From NCBI GenBank assembly GCA_027082925.1, contig JALWTD010000014.1:196393-260392 (forward strand): a stretch of 64,000 nucleotides of DNA. The letters run 5' to 3'. Source of the stretch: Flavobacteriaceae bacterium (lineage in GTDB: Bacteria > Bacteroidota > Bacteroidia > Flavobacteriales > Flavobacteriaceae). The notes below the pieces were generated by a model, which saw nothing but the letters and a program-made list of their open reading frames with translations, searched no databases and had not been told where the DNA came from. Below are positions 36,712 through 46,444 of this stretch, piece after piece (the stretch's first letter is position 1; each line of letters opens with the position of its first letter). Made by a program: the position numbers and the translations under genes.

Positions 36712-37806
36712 TTAGACGTTAAATCTAAAATGCATAATATCTCCGTCTTGTACAATGTATTCTTTTCCTTCTACTCTCATTTTACCAGCTTCTTTAACTT
36801 TGGCTTCACTTCCGTAAGCTACAAAATCGGCGTACGATATAACTTCGGCTCTAATAAAGCCTTTTTCAAAATCGGTATGAATAACACCTGCTGCCTGTGG
36901 TGCCGTATCTCCTATATTAATGGTCCAAGCTCTCACTTCTTTAACTCCTGCAGTAAAATAGGTTTGTAAATTAAGTAATTTATAGGCCGATCGTATTAAT
37001 ACCGATGCTCCAGGCTCTTCTAAACCTAAATCTTCTAAAAATAACTGACGTTCTTCAAACGTTTCCAATTCATTAATATCGGCCTCCGTAGCTACTGCTA
37101 AGATAATAATTTCAGCAGCTTCATTTTTTATGGCTTCTTTTACTGCATCAACATAACTATTTCCTGTTACTGCAGATTGTTCATCTACATTGCATACGTA
37201 TAAAACCGGTTTGTCTGTAATAAATTGCAAAGGTTTTATGTATTCTTCTCTTTCTTTTTCTGTTAAATCAATAGCTCTTATAGAAACTGCAGCTTCTAAT
37301 CCGGCTTTTACCTTTTCAAGCACTTCTAGCTCTTTTTGAGCTTCTTTATTTCCGGTACGAGCTGTTTTTTTAACGCGCTCCAATCGTTTTTCTAACGATT
37401 CTAAATCTTTTAGCTGTAATTCTATATCAATAGTTTCTTTGTCTCTTACTGGATCTACCGTAGTGTCAACATGTACAATATTATCGTTGTCAAAACAACG
37501 TAAAACGTGTATAATTGCATCGGTTTCTCTAATGTTTGCTAAAAACTGATTTCCAAGACCTTCTCCTTTACTAGCTCCTCGTACCAAACCGGCAATATCA
37601 ACAATATCAACGGTTGCAGGTAAAACTCGTTCAGGGTTTACCAATTCTTCTAGCTTTGTTAATCTGTCATCAGGAACATTTACAACACCTACATTAGGTT
37701 CTATGGTACAAAATGGAAAATTTGCACTTTGTGCTTTCGCATTTGATAAACAATTAAATAGTGTTGATTTTCCTACGTTTGGTAATCCTACAATTCCGGC
37801 CTTCAT
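36712..37806 (-). CDS. ychF: YchF/OLA1-type translation-associated ATPase
   Basis: A 364-residue P-loop protein of the Obg clade that prefers ATP and binds ribosomes, implicated in stress response. The G1 motif GLPNVGKST is at 6-14, G3 is [16 protein letters not shown] near 69-84, and the C-terminal TGS domain ends [17 protein letters not shown]. It is monocistronic. The 180 bases between it and parE are AT-rich with no clear feature. Confidence 0.95.
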   Translation of the reverse strand: MKAGIVGLPNVGKSTLFNCLSNAKAQSANFPFCTIEPNVGVVNVPDDRLTKLEELVNPERVLPATVDIVDIAGLVRGASKGEGLGNQFLANIRETDAIIHVLRCFDNDNIVHVDTTVDPVRDKETIDIELQLKDLESLEKRLERVKKTARTGNKEAQKELEVLEKVKAGLEAAVSIRAIDLTEKEREEYIKPLQFITDKPVLYVCNVDEQSAVTGNSYVDAVKEAIKNEAAEIIILAVATEADINELETFEERQLFLEDLGLEEPGASVLIRSAYKLLNLQTYFTAGVKEVRAWTINIGDTAPQAAGVIHTDFEKGFIRAEVISYADFVAYGSEAKVKEAGKMRVEGKEYIVQDGDIMHFRFNV

Positions 37807-37851
37807 ATTTTTAATTTTTAGCGCTGCAAATATAACATTATTTTAGATTGA

Positions 37852-40119
37852 TTAACGCACAAATATTTCATCAATAAAAAGCCACCCTTTTTTACCCGAA
37901 CCTTCGTGCCATTCGGGTAGTTTTTCTACATTTTTTGCAAAAAGCTTTATATACCGAATTGTTTTAGGTAAATGTTGTTTTGAATAAACTTCAATGGTTG
38001 ATTGTTCGCTTTTTTCATTGACTGTTGCTTCTATTTTTGCCCAGTTTTCCCAACTATTTCCATCTAACGACACTTCTATAGATACCCATGAAGGTGCTAA
38101 AATCCACGATTTTTGCTTGTGTAAGAAACGTGCTCCTATAGTTGACACTGTAGTTGCTTCTTCCAAGTCTATAACACAGTTTACATCTGCACCTAAAAAT
38201 CCCTGCCAATTGGTATCTCTGTATTTATTTGAAGCTAACCTACCATTTACCAATGCATCATCTCCCGATGCCTTATAATAACTGTTGTAGGCCGTTTTAT
38301 AATTTACCTTTGCTCCTATAGCTTTGTGTAGGCTATAGCTTTGATTTAAATTGGTTCCGTATTTGGCGTTGTTTTTAGTTACCGAAATTTCCAGTTCTGC
38401 CGACTTGCTTAAAGCAATACTTTTAGGTATTGGCTTAAATACAGTATCGCATTTTTCACAATTCCAGCGGTACATTGCTTTAAAATCTTCAAATTTGGGT
38501 ATAATTTTAATTGCTACTTTATCTTCTTTCAGCTCATTCTCAATTTTTACAGGAATAAATTCCAACCCGTAGTTTACACCTTTATTTTTGAGCACAGGAT
38601 ACTGGTTTTGTACTCTTTGGTAAAAGGTGTTAAAATTAGGAGTGACAGGTGCTGTCCACAAAACTTCGCTCAAAGCCAATATCCTAGGGAAAGCTTTAGC
38701 GTCTAGTGTGTTTTCATCAGGAATTCTTTCACTCCATAAATTGCCTTCGCTTCCCAGTATAAACTTTTGTTGTGTTATGGGTAATTCAGAAGGTATTGGT
38801 TTAAAATTATATACTTTTTCTAAATCTGTATTTAAAATATCATAATCAAAATAGCAATAAGCTCTTGGAGACATAATGGCATATTGGTTGTTTGTTGCGG
38901 CTACAATACCTCCCTTTTCTCCTCGCCAACTTTGTACCGTTGCCGTGGGCGATAAGCCTCCCTGTAATATTTCGTCCCAACCTATTAGTTTTTTATTGTG
39001 CTTTGCTAAAAATTTTTCAATTCGCTTAATAAAATAGCTCTGCAGTTCTTTTTCATCTTTTAATCCTTCTTCTTTAATTCTTTTTTGACATTTTGAACAG
39101 TCTTTCCACCTGTCCTTTGGAGCTTCATCTCCACCAATATGAATGTATTCCGAAGGAAATAAATCCATCACTTCTAATAAAACGTTTTCTAAAAAAGTAA
39201 ATGTATCTTCGTTTCCGGCACAATAAATATCTTCAAAAATACCCCATTCATTTGCTACTTGAATGGTATCTCCTGTACACGATAACTCTGGGTAAGCCGC
39301 TATGGCTGCCGTAGAATGCCCCGGCATTTCTATTTCAGGAATAACTGTTATGTGCCTTTCTTTTGCATAAGCTACAATACTTTTTATGGCTTCTTTTGTA
39401 TAAAAACCTCCATAAACCGTACTGTCTTTTTGTATTCTGTACGCACCTATTTCCGTTAGTTTAGGATACTTATCAATAGCTATTCTCCAACCTTGATCCT
39501 CTGTTAAATGCCAATGAAAAACATTCATTTTATAAAAAGCCAATAAGTCTATATATTTTTTTACCACATTGGTGCTAAAAAAATGTCTGCCACTGTCAAA
39601 CAAAATACCTCTGTGCTTAAATGCTGGTTTATCGGTTATTTGAAGTTGTGGTAATTGCCAAGAGATTCGCTTTGATTTTTTATAAAAATCGTTTATAAAT
39701 AGCTGCCTTAATGTTTGTATTCCACGCATAACTCCGGTGGTTGTACTCGCTGCTATTTCTATGTTTTTTTTTGTAATTAAAAGTTTATAAGACTCTTCCG
39801 ATTCAAATTCATCATTAAAATTAAATGTATTGGTTAAAAAAATGACATTCTCTTCTTTGTCGGGTTTAAAGTCATAAACAATTTTAGTGGTAAATTTTGA
39901 AGATTCGCTTAACAGATGTTGCAAGTATAGTGCTTCATTTTTTAGGTTTTTAGCAGCAACTATAACGGTGTGTTTATTTAGAGAAAAATAGCCTTTTTGC
40001 TGTTGTAATTGCATTGGTTTTGGTAGTAAAACATCTGCTACATTTTTTCTGTACTCAATAGGATTTGCACAAGATATTAGTAGTATTAAAAGCAGGGTTT
40101 GTAAGGTATTTTTTTTCAT
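37852..40119 (-). CDS. GH20 beta-N-acetylhexosaminidase lipoprotein
   Basis: Removes terminal N-acetylhexosamine from glycans. The ATG at 40119 gives MKKNTLQTLL and a lipobox (LLISC, Cys17); an in-frame ATG at 40158 would overlap the transporter gene. The 755-residue protein has a GH20 N-terminal domain (about 30-165), the catalytic TIM barrel with WHLTEDQGWRI, EIEMPGHSTAA and the catalytic Asp-Glu in HIGGDEAPKDRW, and a C-terminal F5/8-type carbohydrate-binding-like region. It is last in the operon with the SLC13-type transporter and glycosylasparaginase. Confidence 0.93.
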   Translation of the reverse strand: MKKNTLQTLLLILLISCANPIEYRKNVADVLLPKPMQLQQQKGYFSLNKHTVIVAAKNLKNEALYLQHLLSESSKFTTKIVYDFKPDKEENVIFLTNTFNFNDEFESEESYKLLITKKNIEIAASTTTGVMRGIQTLRQLFINDFYKKSKRISWQLPQLQITDKPAFKHRGILFDSGRHFFSTNVVKKYIDLLAFYKMNVFHWHLTEDQGWRIAIDKYPKLTEIGAYRIQKDSTVYGGFYTKEAIKSIVAYAKERHITVIPEIEMPGHSTAAIAAYPELSCTGDTIQVANEWGIFEDIYCAGNEDTFTFLENVLLEVMDLFPSEYIHIGGDEAPKDRWKDCSKCQKRIKEEGLKDEKELQSYFIKRIEKFLAKHNKKLIGWDEILQGGLSPTATVQSWRGEKGGIVAATNNQYAIMSPRAYCYFDYDILNTDLEKVYNFKPIPSELPITQQKFILGSEGNLWSERIPDENTLDAKAFPRILALSEVLWTAPVTPNFNTFYQRVQNQYPVLKNKGVNYGLEFIPVKIENELKEDKVAIKIIPKFEDFKAMYRWNCEKCDTVFKPIPKSIALSKSAELEISVTKNNAKYGTNLNQSYSLHKAIGAKVNYKTAYNSYYKASGDDALVNGRLASNKYRDTNWQGFLGADVNCVIDLEEATTVSTIGARFLHKQKSWILAPSWVSIEVSLDGNSWENWAKIEATVNEKSEQSTIEVYSKQHLPKTIRYIKLFAKNVEKLPEWHEGSGKKGWLFIDEIFVR

Positions 40120-40130
40120 TAACTGTGAAT

Positions 40131-41618
40131 TTATATTCCGAGTACAAATGTTCCCCAAAGTAGAAAAATGACTGACACCAAAATGACACCTATAATGTTA
40201 AATAGTAATCCGGCTTTAATCATATCCTTAATTTTAATATAACCCGAACCAAAAACAATGGCTTGTGTGGGAGAAGCTACAGGCATCATAAAGGCACAAC
40301 TAGCCGAAAGAGTAGCCGGAATCATAAGCAAACGCGGATCTATGTGCAAAACTTTTGAAGCTTCAGCAATAATTGGTAAAATTAAATTGGTTATGGCTGT
40401 ATTTGAAGTTATTTCAGTAAGAAAAGTGAGTGCAAACGATACTGAAAACACCGCTGCTGTTGGCGATTGAACTTGCATTTGCGAAAATTGGCTTCCTACA
40501 AATTCACTTAATCCAGATAATTGAAATCCGCCTGCAAGAGCTAATCCTCCACCAAACAAGAGCAAAATTCCCCAAGGCAAATTGGTCGTATCATTCCAAC
40601 TTAAAATTGTTTTGTCTTTATGTTTTGCTGAAGGAATTATAAAAAGTAGTATTGCTGCAAAAATAGCCACTGCCGCATCTTTAAATTCGGGTAAATTTAA
40701 GAGTGTTCTCCATCCTCTTATCATAAAACTATCTCCTATTTGTACATTAGAACCTGTTAGCCACAATACAATAGCAAGTAAAAAAACTAGTCCTGCTCTT
40801 TTTTCATCAGTACTCATAGCACCTAATTTTTTATACTCTTCGGCAATAATCTTCTGTCCTCCCAATATTTGTTCTTCAGAAATTTTAAAAATAACCTTTG
40901 TAAGTAAAAGCCAACCTAAAAATAAAAACAATACACTAATAGGAAATACCATAATCATCCAAGTAACAAAGCCCACTGCAGGTAAGTTTGGAAATAATTC
41001 GCCATACATCTCTAAAAAAACCAAATTTGGAGGTGTTCCAACTACGGTAGCCATTCCTCCAATATCTGCAGCGTAAGCCAACCCTAGCATAATACCTAAC
41101 CCTAAATTCGTTAATTTTTTCCCCGAAAGTCCGTTGTTACGAGCTGTTTCCAGTACTGAAAGTCCTACCGGCATCATTACCATTACAGTAGCCGTATTGG
41201 AAATCCACATACTTAAAAATGCTGTACTTAGCATAAAACCAAGTACTAAATGGTGCGACTTATCTCCTATTTTATGAAGTAAATAAAGTGCTATACGTTT
41301 ATGTAAGCCTGTTTTTTGAATACCTATTGCCAATATAAACCCGCCTAAAAATAGAAATATAATAGGTTTTGCGTAGTAAGAGGTAACCTGTGACAAAGAG
41401 GCTATGTTAAAAATGGGTAAAAATAATATGGGAATAAGTGATGTTACCGGTAAAGGCACTAACTCTGTAACCCATAAAAAAGCCATTAAGGCAATCATAG
41501 CCGCAGCAATTGGAGCTTTTGGATGTATTTCTCCGGGAACTAGTACATATGCCAAAAAAGGCAAAAAAACAGCGATTAAAAGGTAACTATTTCTTTTGGT
41601 TTTAAAACTAACTTGCAT
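40131..41618 (-). CDS. SLC13/DASS-family sodium:carboxylate symporter
   Basis: A 495-residue inner-membrane transporter with 11-12 spans. Both DASS signature repeats are visible: ISNTATVMVMMP near 139-150 and TSNTAITNLILPI near 409-421. These SNT motifs bind Na+ and substrate carboxylate. Family members import dicarboxylates, citrate or sulfate. In this operon aspartate or another acid released from glycoasparagine is a reasonable but unproved cargo. It lies 12 bases after the asparaginase and 11 before the hexosaminidase gene. Confidence 0.88.
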   Translation of the reverse strand: MQVSFKTKRNSYLLIAVFLPFLAYVLVPGEIHPKAPIAAAMIALMAFLWVTELVPLPVTSLIPILFLPIFNIASLSQVTSYYAKPIIFLFLGGFILAIGIQKTGLHKRIALYLLHKIGDKSHHLVLGFMLSTAFLSMWISNTATVMVMMPVGLSVLETARNNGLSGKKLTNLGLGIMLGLAYAADIGGMATVVGTPPNLVFLEMYGELFPNLPAVGFVTWMIMVFPISVLFLFLGWLLLTKVIFKISEEQILGGQKIIAEEYKKLGAMSTDEKRAGLVFLLAIVLWLTGSNVQIGDSFMIRGWRTLLNLPEFKDAAVAIFAAILLFIIPSAKHKDKTILSWNDTTNLPWGILLLFGGGLALAGGFQLSGLSEFVGSQFSQMQVQSPTAAVFSVSFALTFLTEITSNTAITNLILPIIAEASKVLHIDPRLLMIPATLSASCAFMMPVASPTQAIVFGSGYIKIKDMIKAGLLFNIIGVILVSVIFLLWGTFVLGI

Positions 41619-41630
41619 TTTTTAAGTATT

Positions 41631-42617
41631 TTACTTTTTGTAATGTTTGGCATCAACCATTTTATTTTTATTGTGAGCGTACAAGGCATAATTAAATCCT
41701 TTGTACACACTGTAACCGCCTACTTCTCCATTTTTATTTAAGGCGATAAAGCCTACCTGTAAGCCCGATATATCTTTGTGTTTTTTAACAATTCTGTGAA
41801 TTGCTTCTTTGCAAGCTGCTTCCGGAGACATTCCGTTACGCATAAGCTCTACAATAATAGCACTCCCGGCAATTCTAATTACAGCCTCACCAACACCCGT
41901 TGCACAAGCTGCTCCTACTTCATTATCTACAAACAGTCCGGCACCAATAATAGGAGAATCACCAACTCTTCCGTGGAGTTTATAAGCCATTCCGCTTGTA
42001 GTACAAGCTCCGGATAGATTGCCTTCATTATCTAAAGCCAACATTCCAATAGTATCATGATTTTCACTATTAATAATTGGTTGGTAATGTGACTTTATTC
42101 TCCAAGCTTCCCAAGCTTTTTTTGCTTTTTCGGTGAGCAAATTTGTGGATTTAAACCCATTATCTAATGCGAATTTTTTAGCACCATCTCCAACCAACAT
42201 CACATGTTTTGTCTTTTCCATAACCTTTCTGGCTACTGAAATTGGATTTTCAATATCTTGCAAAAAAGCAACCGCACCACAATTATTTTCACTTCCCATA
42301 ATACAAGCATCAAGTGTTACTTTTCCATCCCTATCGGGTAAACCTCCTAAGCCTACACTCATATTGTTTGGGTCAGATTCTGTAACTCGAACGCCTGATT
42401 CTACAGCATCTAATGATACACCTCCTGTAGTTAGTACTTTCCAAGCAGCCTCATTTGCTTGAAATCCATGATTCCAAGTTGAAATAACTACCGGTTTTAC
42501 TATTTTAGAAGATGTGGTTGTTGAAGGTGTGTTTTTTTCTGAAGGAAAACATGATTTTGTTAAAAAGGCGGCACTTCCCAAAGCAGAAAGTTTTATAAAA
42601 TTTCTACGAGTTTTCAT
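41631..42617 (-). CDS. Glycosylasparaginase (N4-(beta-N-acetylglucosaminyl)-L-asparaginase)
   Basis: Ntn-hydrolase that cleaves the GlcNAc-Asn bond left after proteolysis of N-glycoproteins. 328 residues. The N-terminus has a twin-Arg motif (TRRNFIK) and a possible lipobox (LTKSC, Cys23), suggesting Tat export and lipidation. Self-cleavage would expose Thr189 in NHDTIGMLALD. Substrate loops GRVGDSPIIGAGLFVDN and ATGVGEAVIR match the family, as in the well-studied Elizabethkingia enzyme. It leads the three-gene operon, consistent with glycoprotein breakdown. Confidence 0.92.
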   Translation of the reverse strand: MKTRRNFIKLSALGSAAFLTKSCFPSEKNTPSTTTSSKIVKPVVISTWNHGFQANEAAWKVLTTGGVSLDAVESGVRVTESDPNNMSVGLGGLPDRDGKVTLDACIMGSENNCGAVAFLQDIENPISVARKVMEKTKHVMLVGDGAKKFALDNGFKSTNLLTEKAKKAWEAWRIKSHYQPIINSENHDTIGMLALDNEGNLSGACTTSGMAYKLHGRVGDSPIIGAGLFVDNEVGAACATGVGEAVIRIAGSAIIVELMRNGMSPEAACKEAIHRIVKKHKDISGLQVGFIALNKNGEVGGYSVYKGFNYALYAHNKNKMVDAKHYKK

Positions 42618-42687
42618 AAAAAAGTACTTTTTAGAATACAGGCTTGAAGTACGTCATTTTTTTAAACTTATACAACGTAATGAAACA

Positions 42688-42718
42688 AAAAATCCCAAAA
42701 TAAAAATTTTGGGATTTT
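42688..42718 (-). terminator. Terminator after the ferredoxin gene
   Basis: AAAAATCCCAAAAT (42688-42701) pairs with ATTTTGGGATTTTT (42705-42718). It lies 25 bases past the ferredoxin stop and separates it from the asparaginase operon. Confidence 0.8.
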
Positions 42719-42742
42719 TGTTTACAGTTGTTTTTACACCTC

Positions 42743-43093
42743 TTATTCGTTATGTAAAAAGCTTTTTTTAGTCAATAATTCTTCTTCTGTTTCTTCGTGA
42801 TCTTCATCTGGCACACAGCAATCTACCGGACAAACAGCAGCACATTGAGGCTCGTCATGAAAACCTTTACACTCGGTACATTTGTCTGCAATTATAAAAT
42901 AAAATTCATCACTAACCGGTTCTTGAGATTCATCGGCATTTACTTTGTCACCATTTGGTAGTACAATAGTACCAGAAAGTGCAGTACCATCTGAAAATTT
43001 CCAATCTTCAGCAGCTTCATAAATAGCATTGTTTGGACATTCAGGTTCACAAGCCCCACAATTTATACATTCATCTGTTATTTTTATTGCCAT
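42743..43093 (-). CDS. 2[4Fe-4S] ferredoxin (Alvin-like, with insertion)
   Basis: A 116-residue electron carrier. The ATG at 43093 gives MAIKITDECINCGACEPECP, the usual start; a longer frame from 43159 would run into the divergent gene. The first cluster motif is CINCGACEPEC, the second CTECKGFHDEPQCAAVCPVD. The second has the extra residues between Cys typical of Alvin-type ferredoxins, plus a roughly 25-residue insertion between the clusters and an acidic tail. It diverges from the acyl-CoA reductase, with promoters interleaved in 51 bases. Confidence 0.92.
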   Translation of the reverse strand: MAIKITDECINCGACEPECPNNAIYEAAEDWKFSDGTALSGTIVLPNGDKVNADESQEPVSDEFYFIIADKCTECKGFHDEPQCAAVCPVDCCVPDEDHEETEEELLTKKSFLHNE

Positions 43094-43107
43094 GATTTTA
43101 TTTAGAT

Positions 43108-43126
43108 TAATTTTGCAGCAAATATA
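43108..43126. promoter_or_regulatory. Interleaved divergent -7 elements, ferredoxin / acyl-CoA reductase
   Basis: The plus strand has TAATTTTG at 43108-43115 (with TTG at 43087-43089, 18 bases upstream), serving the gene at 43145. The minus strand has TATATTTG at 43126-43119, serving the ferredoxin. Both match TAnnTTTG exactly, and only three bases separate them. Confidence 0.55.
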
Positions 43127-43144
43127 ATATATAATTGTGATACT

Positions 43145-44203
43145 ATGAATTTGGAGCAAAGAATCGAGGCGTTTGCAAAATTAGGACATTTTTTAAGACA
43201 GTTTAAGGTTGACAAAATAGAAGCACATCTCAATACTGAATCTGAAAACGCATTCTTTGAAGCTTTTAAAATGCAGATTAACAGAGCACAAGAATTTAAC
43301 GGATGGTTTACCAAAGAAAATGTACTAAAAGCTATTCAAAGCTGGGGAGAAGCTCTTTCTGAAGAACATTTAAAAAAATGGACTTCTAACTACCAATTTA
43401 ACGATGTAGCTCCTAAAAATGTAGCCATTATTATGGCTGGAAATATTCCCTTGGTTGGCTTTCACGATTTTTTATCGGTGCTTATTTGTAATCATAATGC
43501 CATTGTAAAGCAATCGTCTAACGATATGCATTTTTTGCCATTAATAACTCAATATTTAATACATGTAGCTCCGGCATTTAAAACTAAAATTAAATTTACA
43601 AATGAAAATTTGACCAATTTTGATGCTGTAATTGCTACCGGAAGTAATAATACGGCGAGGTACTTTGAGTATTATTTTGGAAAATATCCTCATATTATTC
43701 GTAAAAATCGGAATTCCGTAGCCATTTTAACAGGAAACGAATCTCCTAAAGATTTAGAAAAGTTAGGCGATGACATTTTTCAATACTTTGGCTTAGGATG
43801 TAGAAGCGTTTCTAAAATTTTTGTACCCAAAAACTATAATTTCGACACTTTGTTTAATGCCTTATTCAAGTTTAAAGACATTATTAACTATAAAAAATAC
43901 GAAAACAACTACGACTATAACAAGGCCGTTTATTTAATGAGCCTTTTTAATTTAAAAGAAAATGGTTTTTTAATGTTAAAAGAAGATGAAAGCTATGCAT
44001 CTCCTATTGCAACATTGTTTTACGAGTACTACGATTCAATAGAACATGTTTTACAAAAACTTGAATTTGATAAAGATAAAATTCAATGTATTGTAAGTGC
44101 ACAGAACATTAAAAACACGTTAAACTTTGGAGAAACACAGCATCCAAAATTATGGGACTATGCTGATAATGTTGATACCATAACCTTTTTGTTAAATATA
44201 TAA
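43145..44203 (+). CDS. LuxC-like acyl-CoA reductase
   Basis: A 352-residue protein of the aldehyde-dehydrogenase-like LuxC family, which reduces acyl-CoA or acyl thioesters to aldehydes with NAD(P)H. Recognised stretches include VAIIMAGNIPLVGFHDFL near 93-110, AVIATGSNNTARYFEYYF and GLGCRSVSKIFVP with candidate nucleophile Cys219. No lux genes are present; in flavobacteria this gene typically sits beside serC/serA. The physiological substrate is unknown. SerC starts 85 bases downstream. Confidence 0.85.
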   Translation: MNLEQRIEAFAKLGHFLRQFKVDKIEAHLNTESENAFFEAFKMQINRAQEFNGWFTKENVLKAIQSWGEALSEEHLKKWTSNYQFNDVAPKNVAIIMAGNIPLVGFHDFLSVLICNHNAIVKQSSNDMHFLPLITQYLIHVAPAFKTKIKFTNENLTNFDAVIATGSNNTARYFEYYFGKYPHIIRKNRNSVAILTGNESPKDLEKLGDDIFQYFGLGCRSVSKIFVPKNYNFDTLFNALFKFKDIINYKKYENNYDYNKAVYLMSLFNLKENGFLMLKEDESYASPIATLFYEYYDSIEHVLQKLEFDKDKIQCIVSAQNIKNTLNFGETQHPKLWDYADNVDTITFLLNI

Positions 44204-44288
44204 CACATTTTTTACCTAATAATTACGTTGGCTTATTTCTTTTTTCCGAAATTTGCCAAACTATAATTAATTTTCACACCTAGAACCC

Positions 44289-45359
44289 ATGAAAAAACAC
44301 AACTTTAGTGCAGGACCATGTATCTTGCCTCAAGAAGTTTTAAAAAAAGCAGCAGAAGCTGTTGTTAATTACAACGACATAAATCTATCACTCATAGAAA
44401 TCTCCCATAGAAGCAAAGAATTTATTGCAATTATGGAAGAAGCTAGGTCGTTAGTAAAAGAATTATTAAACTTACCTAATGGTTATTCGGTGTTATTTTT
44501 ACAGGGAGGTGCTAGTCTTGAATTTTTAATGACAGCCTATAACTTACTTAAAGTAAACGGAAAAGCAGCGTATTTAGATACCGGAACGTGGAGTTCTAAA
44601 GCTTTAAAAGAAGCAAAGTTATTAGGAGATATAGAAGTTATTGCTTCTTCAAAAGATAAAGGATACAACTATATCCCAAAAAATTATGAGATACCTTCAG
44701 CTATCGATTATCTTCATTGCACTTCAAACAATACTATTTTTGGTACTCAAATAAAAGAATTTCCTAAGACAGACAGTTTACTTGTTTGCGATATGAGTTC
44801 TGATATTTTTTCTAGACAACTAGATTTTAGTCAGTTTGATTTAGTGTATGCTGGTGCTCAAAAAAATATGGGACCTGCAGGTACTACTCTTGTTATTGTA
44901 AAAGATGAAATTTTAGGAAAAACAAACCGTAAAATTCCATCAATGCTAGATTATCAAGTACACATACAAAAAGACAGTATGTTTAACACACCTCCTGTTT
45001 TTGCTGTATATGTATCTATGTTAACACTACAGTGGCTCAAAAATTTGGGTGGTGTAGCTGCTATTGAGAAAATAAATAAGCAAAAAGCCGAATTACTTTA
45101 CAATGAAATAGATCGAAATCCTCTTTTTGAAGGGTTTGCAAATAAAGAAGATCGCTCGGTAATGAACGTAACATTTAATTTAACAAACGAAGAAGCTCAC
45201 AAAGAAACTTTTGACACGTTGTGGAATAATGCTGGAATTAACGGACTAAAAGGACATCGTAGTGTTGGAGGCTACAGAGCTAGCATATACAATGCAATGC
45301 CTATAGAAAGTGTACAAGTACTTGTAGATGTTATGAAACAATTAGAAAAACAAGCTTAA
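44289..45359 (+). CDS. serC: Phosphoserine aminotransferase
   Basis: Second step of serine synthesis: 3-phosphohydroxypyruvate plus glutamate to phosphoserine, also used in PLP synthesis. 356 residues with N-terminal HNFSAGPCILPQEVL, ISHRSKEF, and the PLP-binding AGAQKNMGPAG (Schiff-base Lys192). C-terminal GHRSVGGYRASIYNAM is diagnostic. The serA gene lies 29 bases downstream. Confidence 0.96.
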   Translation: MKKHNFSAGPCILPQEVLKKAAEAVVNYNDINLSLIEISHRSKEFIAIMEEARSLVKELLNLPNGYSVLFLQGGASLEFLMTAYNLLKVNGKAAYLDTGTWSSKALKEAKLLGDIEVIASSKDKGYNYIPKNYEIPSAIDYLHCTSNNTIFGTQIKEFPKTDSLLVCDMSSDIFSRQLDFSQFDLVYAGAQKNMGPAGTTLVIVKDEILGKTNRKIPSMLDYQVHIQKDSMFNTPPVFAVYVSMLTLQWLKNLGGVAAIEKINKQKAELLYNEIDRNPLFEGFANKEDRSVMNVTFNLTNEEAHKETFDTLWNNAGINGLKGHRSVGGYRASIYNAMPIESVQVLVDVMKQLEKQA

Positions 45360-45388
45360 TTTAAAAACTACTAAAAAATAAATATAAA

Positions 45389-46339
45389 ATGAAGATTTTA
45401 GCAAACGACGGACTTGCAAATAGCGGTGTTGTGGCTCTTGAAAAAGCTGGCTATGAAGTAATTTTAACCAAAGTTGCCCAAGAACAACTGGTTGATTATA
45501 TCAATAAAAATAATATTGCAGTACTACTTGTAAGAAGTGCTACCAAAGTTAGAACCGATATTATAGATAACTGCCCTTCCTTAAAAATTATTGGACGTGG
45601 CGGTGTTGGAATGGACAATATTGATGTTGAATATGCAAGAGAAAAAGGAATTAAAGTTATTAATACTCCTGCAGCATCATCTCATTCTGTTGCCGAACTT
45701 GTATTTGCTCACTTACTTGGAATGGTGCGCTTTTTACACGAATCTAATCGAAGTATGCCTTTAGAAGGTGATTTAAAGTTTAAAGATTTGAAAAAAGCAT
45801 ACGCCGGAGGTGTTGAACTAAAAGGAAAAACTCTTGGTGTTATTGGTATTGGGAGAATAGGACAAGCTACTGCTAAAGTAGCTATTGGTCTTGGAATGAA
45901 AGTAATCGCTTTTGATCCATATATAGATGCTGTAAATTTAGAACTCGAGTTTTTTGATCATCAAACATTGTTTTTTAATATAAATACAATCTCAAAAGAA
46001 GAGGTATTAAAACAAGCCGATTTTATTACGCTACATGTACCCGCTCAAAGCGAATATGCCATTTCTACAAAGGAATTTGAACTTATGAAAGATGGTGTAT
46101 GTATTGTAAATGCTGCTCGTGGTGGTGTTATTGATGAAGTTGCACTGGTAAAAGCTATTGAAAGCGGAAAAGTAGCCAAAGCTGCATTGGATGTTTTTGA
46201 AAATGAACCAACTCCTGAAATTCAATTACTTATGAATCCAAGCTTATCGCTAACACCTCATATTGGCGCTGCAACTTTTGAAGCACAAGGAAGAATAGGA
46301 ACCGAATTAGCAACACAAATTATTGATATTTTAAGTTAA
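45389..46339 (+). CDS. serA: D-3-phosphoglycerate dehydrogenase (short form)
   Basis: First step of serine synthesis: oxidation of 3-phosphoglycerate. The 316-residue form has substrate- and NAD-binding domains only, with no ACT domain, so serine feedback through ACT is not expected. Visible are the NAD motif GVIGIGRIGQATAK near 150-163, NAARGGVIDE with the catalytic Arg, FENEPTPE and LTPHIGAAT with the catalytic His. It ends at a strong terminator. Confidence 0.93.
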   Translation: MKILANDGLANSGVVALEKAGYEVILTKVAQEQLVDYINKNNIAVLLVRSATKVRTDIIDNCPSLKIIGRGGVGMDNIDVEYAREKGIKVINTPAASSHSVAELVFAHLLGMVRFLHESNRSMPLEGDLKFKDLKKAYAGGVELKGKTLGVIGIGRIGQATAKVAIGLGMKVIAFDPYIDAVNLELEFFDHQTLFFNINTISKEEVLKQADFITLHVPAQSEYAISTKEFELMKDGVCIVNAARGGVIDEVALVKAIESGKVAKAALDVFENEPTPEIQLLMNPSLSLTPHIGAATFEAQGRIGTELATQIIDILS

Positions 46340-46360
46340 TAGCTCTCTATAAAAAAATAA

Positions 46361-46389
46361 AAAGGCTGTTTAATAAACAGCCTTTTTTT
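46361..46389 (+). terminator. Terminator after serA
   Basis: AAAGGCTGTTTA (46361-46372) pairs with TAAACAGCCTTT (46374-46385), followed by T4. It lies 21 bases past the serA stop. Confidence 0.85.
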
Positions 46390-46402
46390 GGTCTATATTA
46401 CC

Positions 46403-46410
46403 TATCTTTG
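46403..46410 (+). promoter_or_regulatory. -7 element for the DUF1015-led run
   Basis: TATCTTTG, a perfect TAnnTTTG box, lies 34 bases before the ATG at 46445 and directly after the serA terminator. Confidence 0.5.
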
Positions 46411-46444
46411 AATTAAAAATAACACTCCATATTTATTCTAAACA

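Noticed and set aside
40258-41076. A series of overlapping plus-strand ORFs (70-164 codons)
   Set aside because: All are antisense to the SLC13-type transporter, which has clear family motifs; they are mirror frames of a hydrophobic gene.
43094-43159. N-terminal extension of the ferredoxin
   Set aside because: It would cover both divergent promoters and the start of the acyl-CoA reductase; family members start at MAIKITDEC.
43145-44203. LuxC-like gene as part of a bioluminescence operon
   Set aside because: No luxA, luxB, luxD or luxE genes are present, and this family occurs beside serC/serA in non-luminous flavobacteria.
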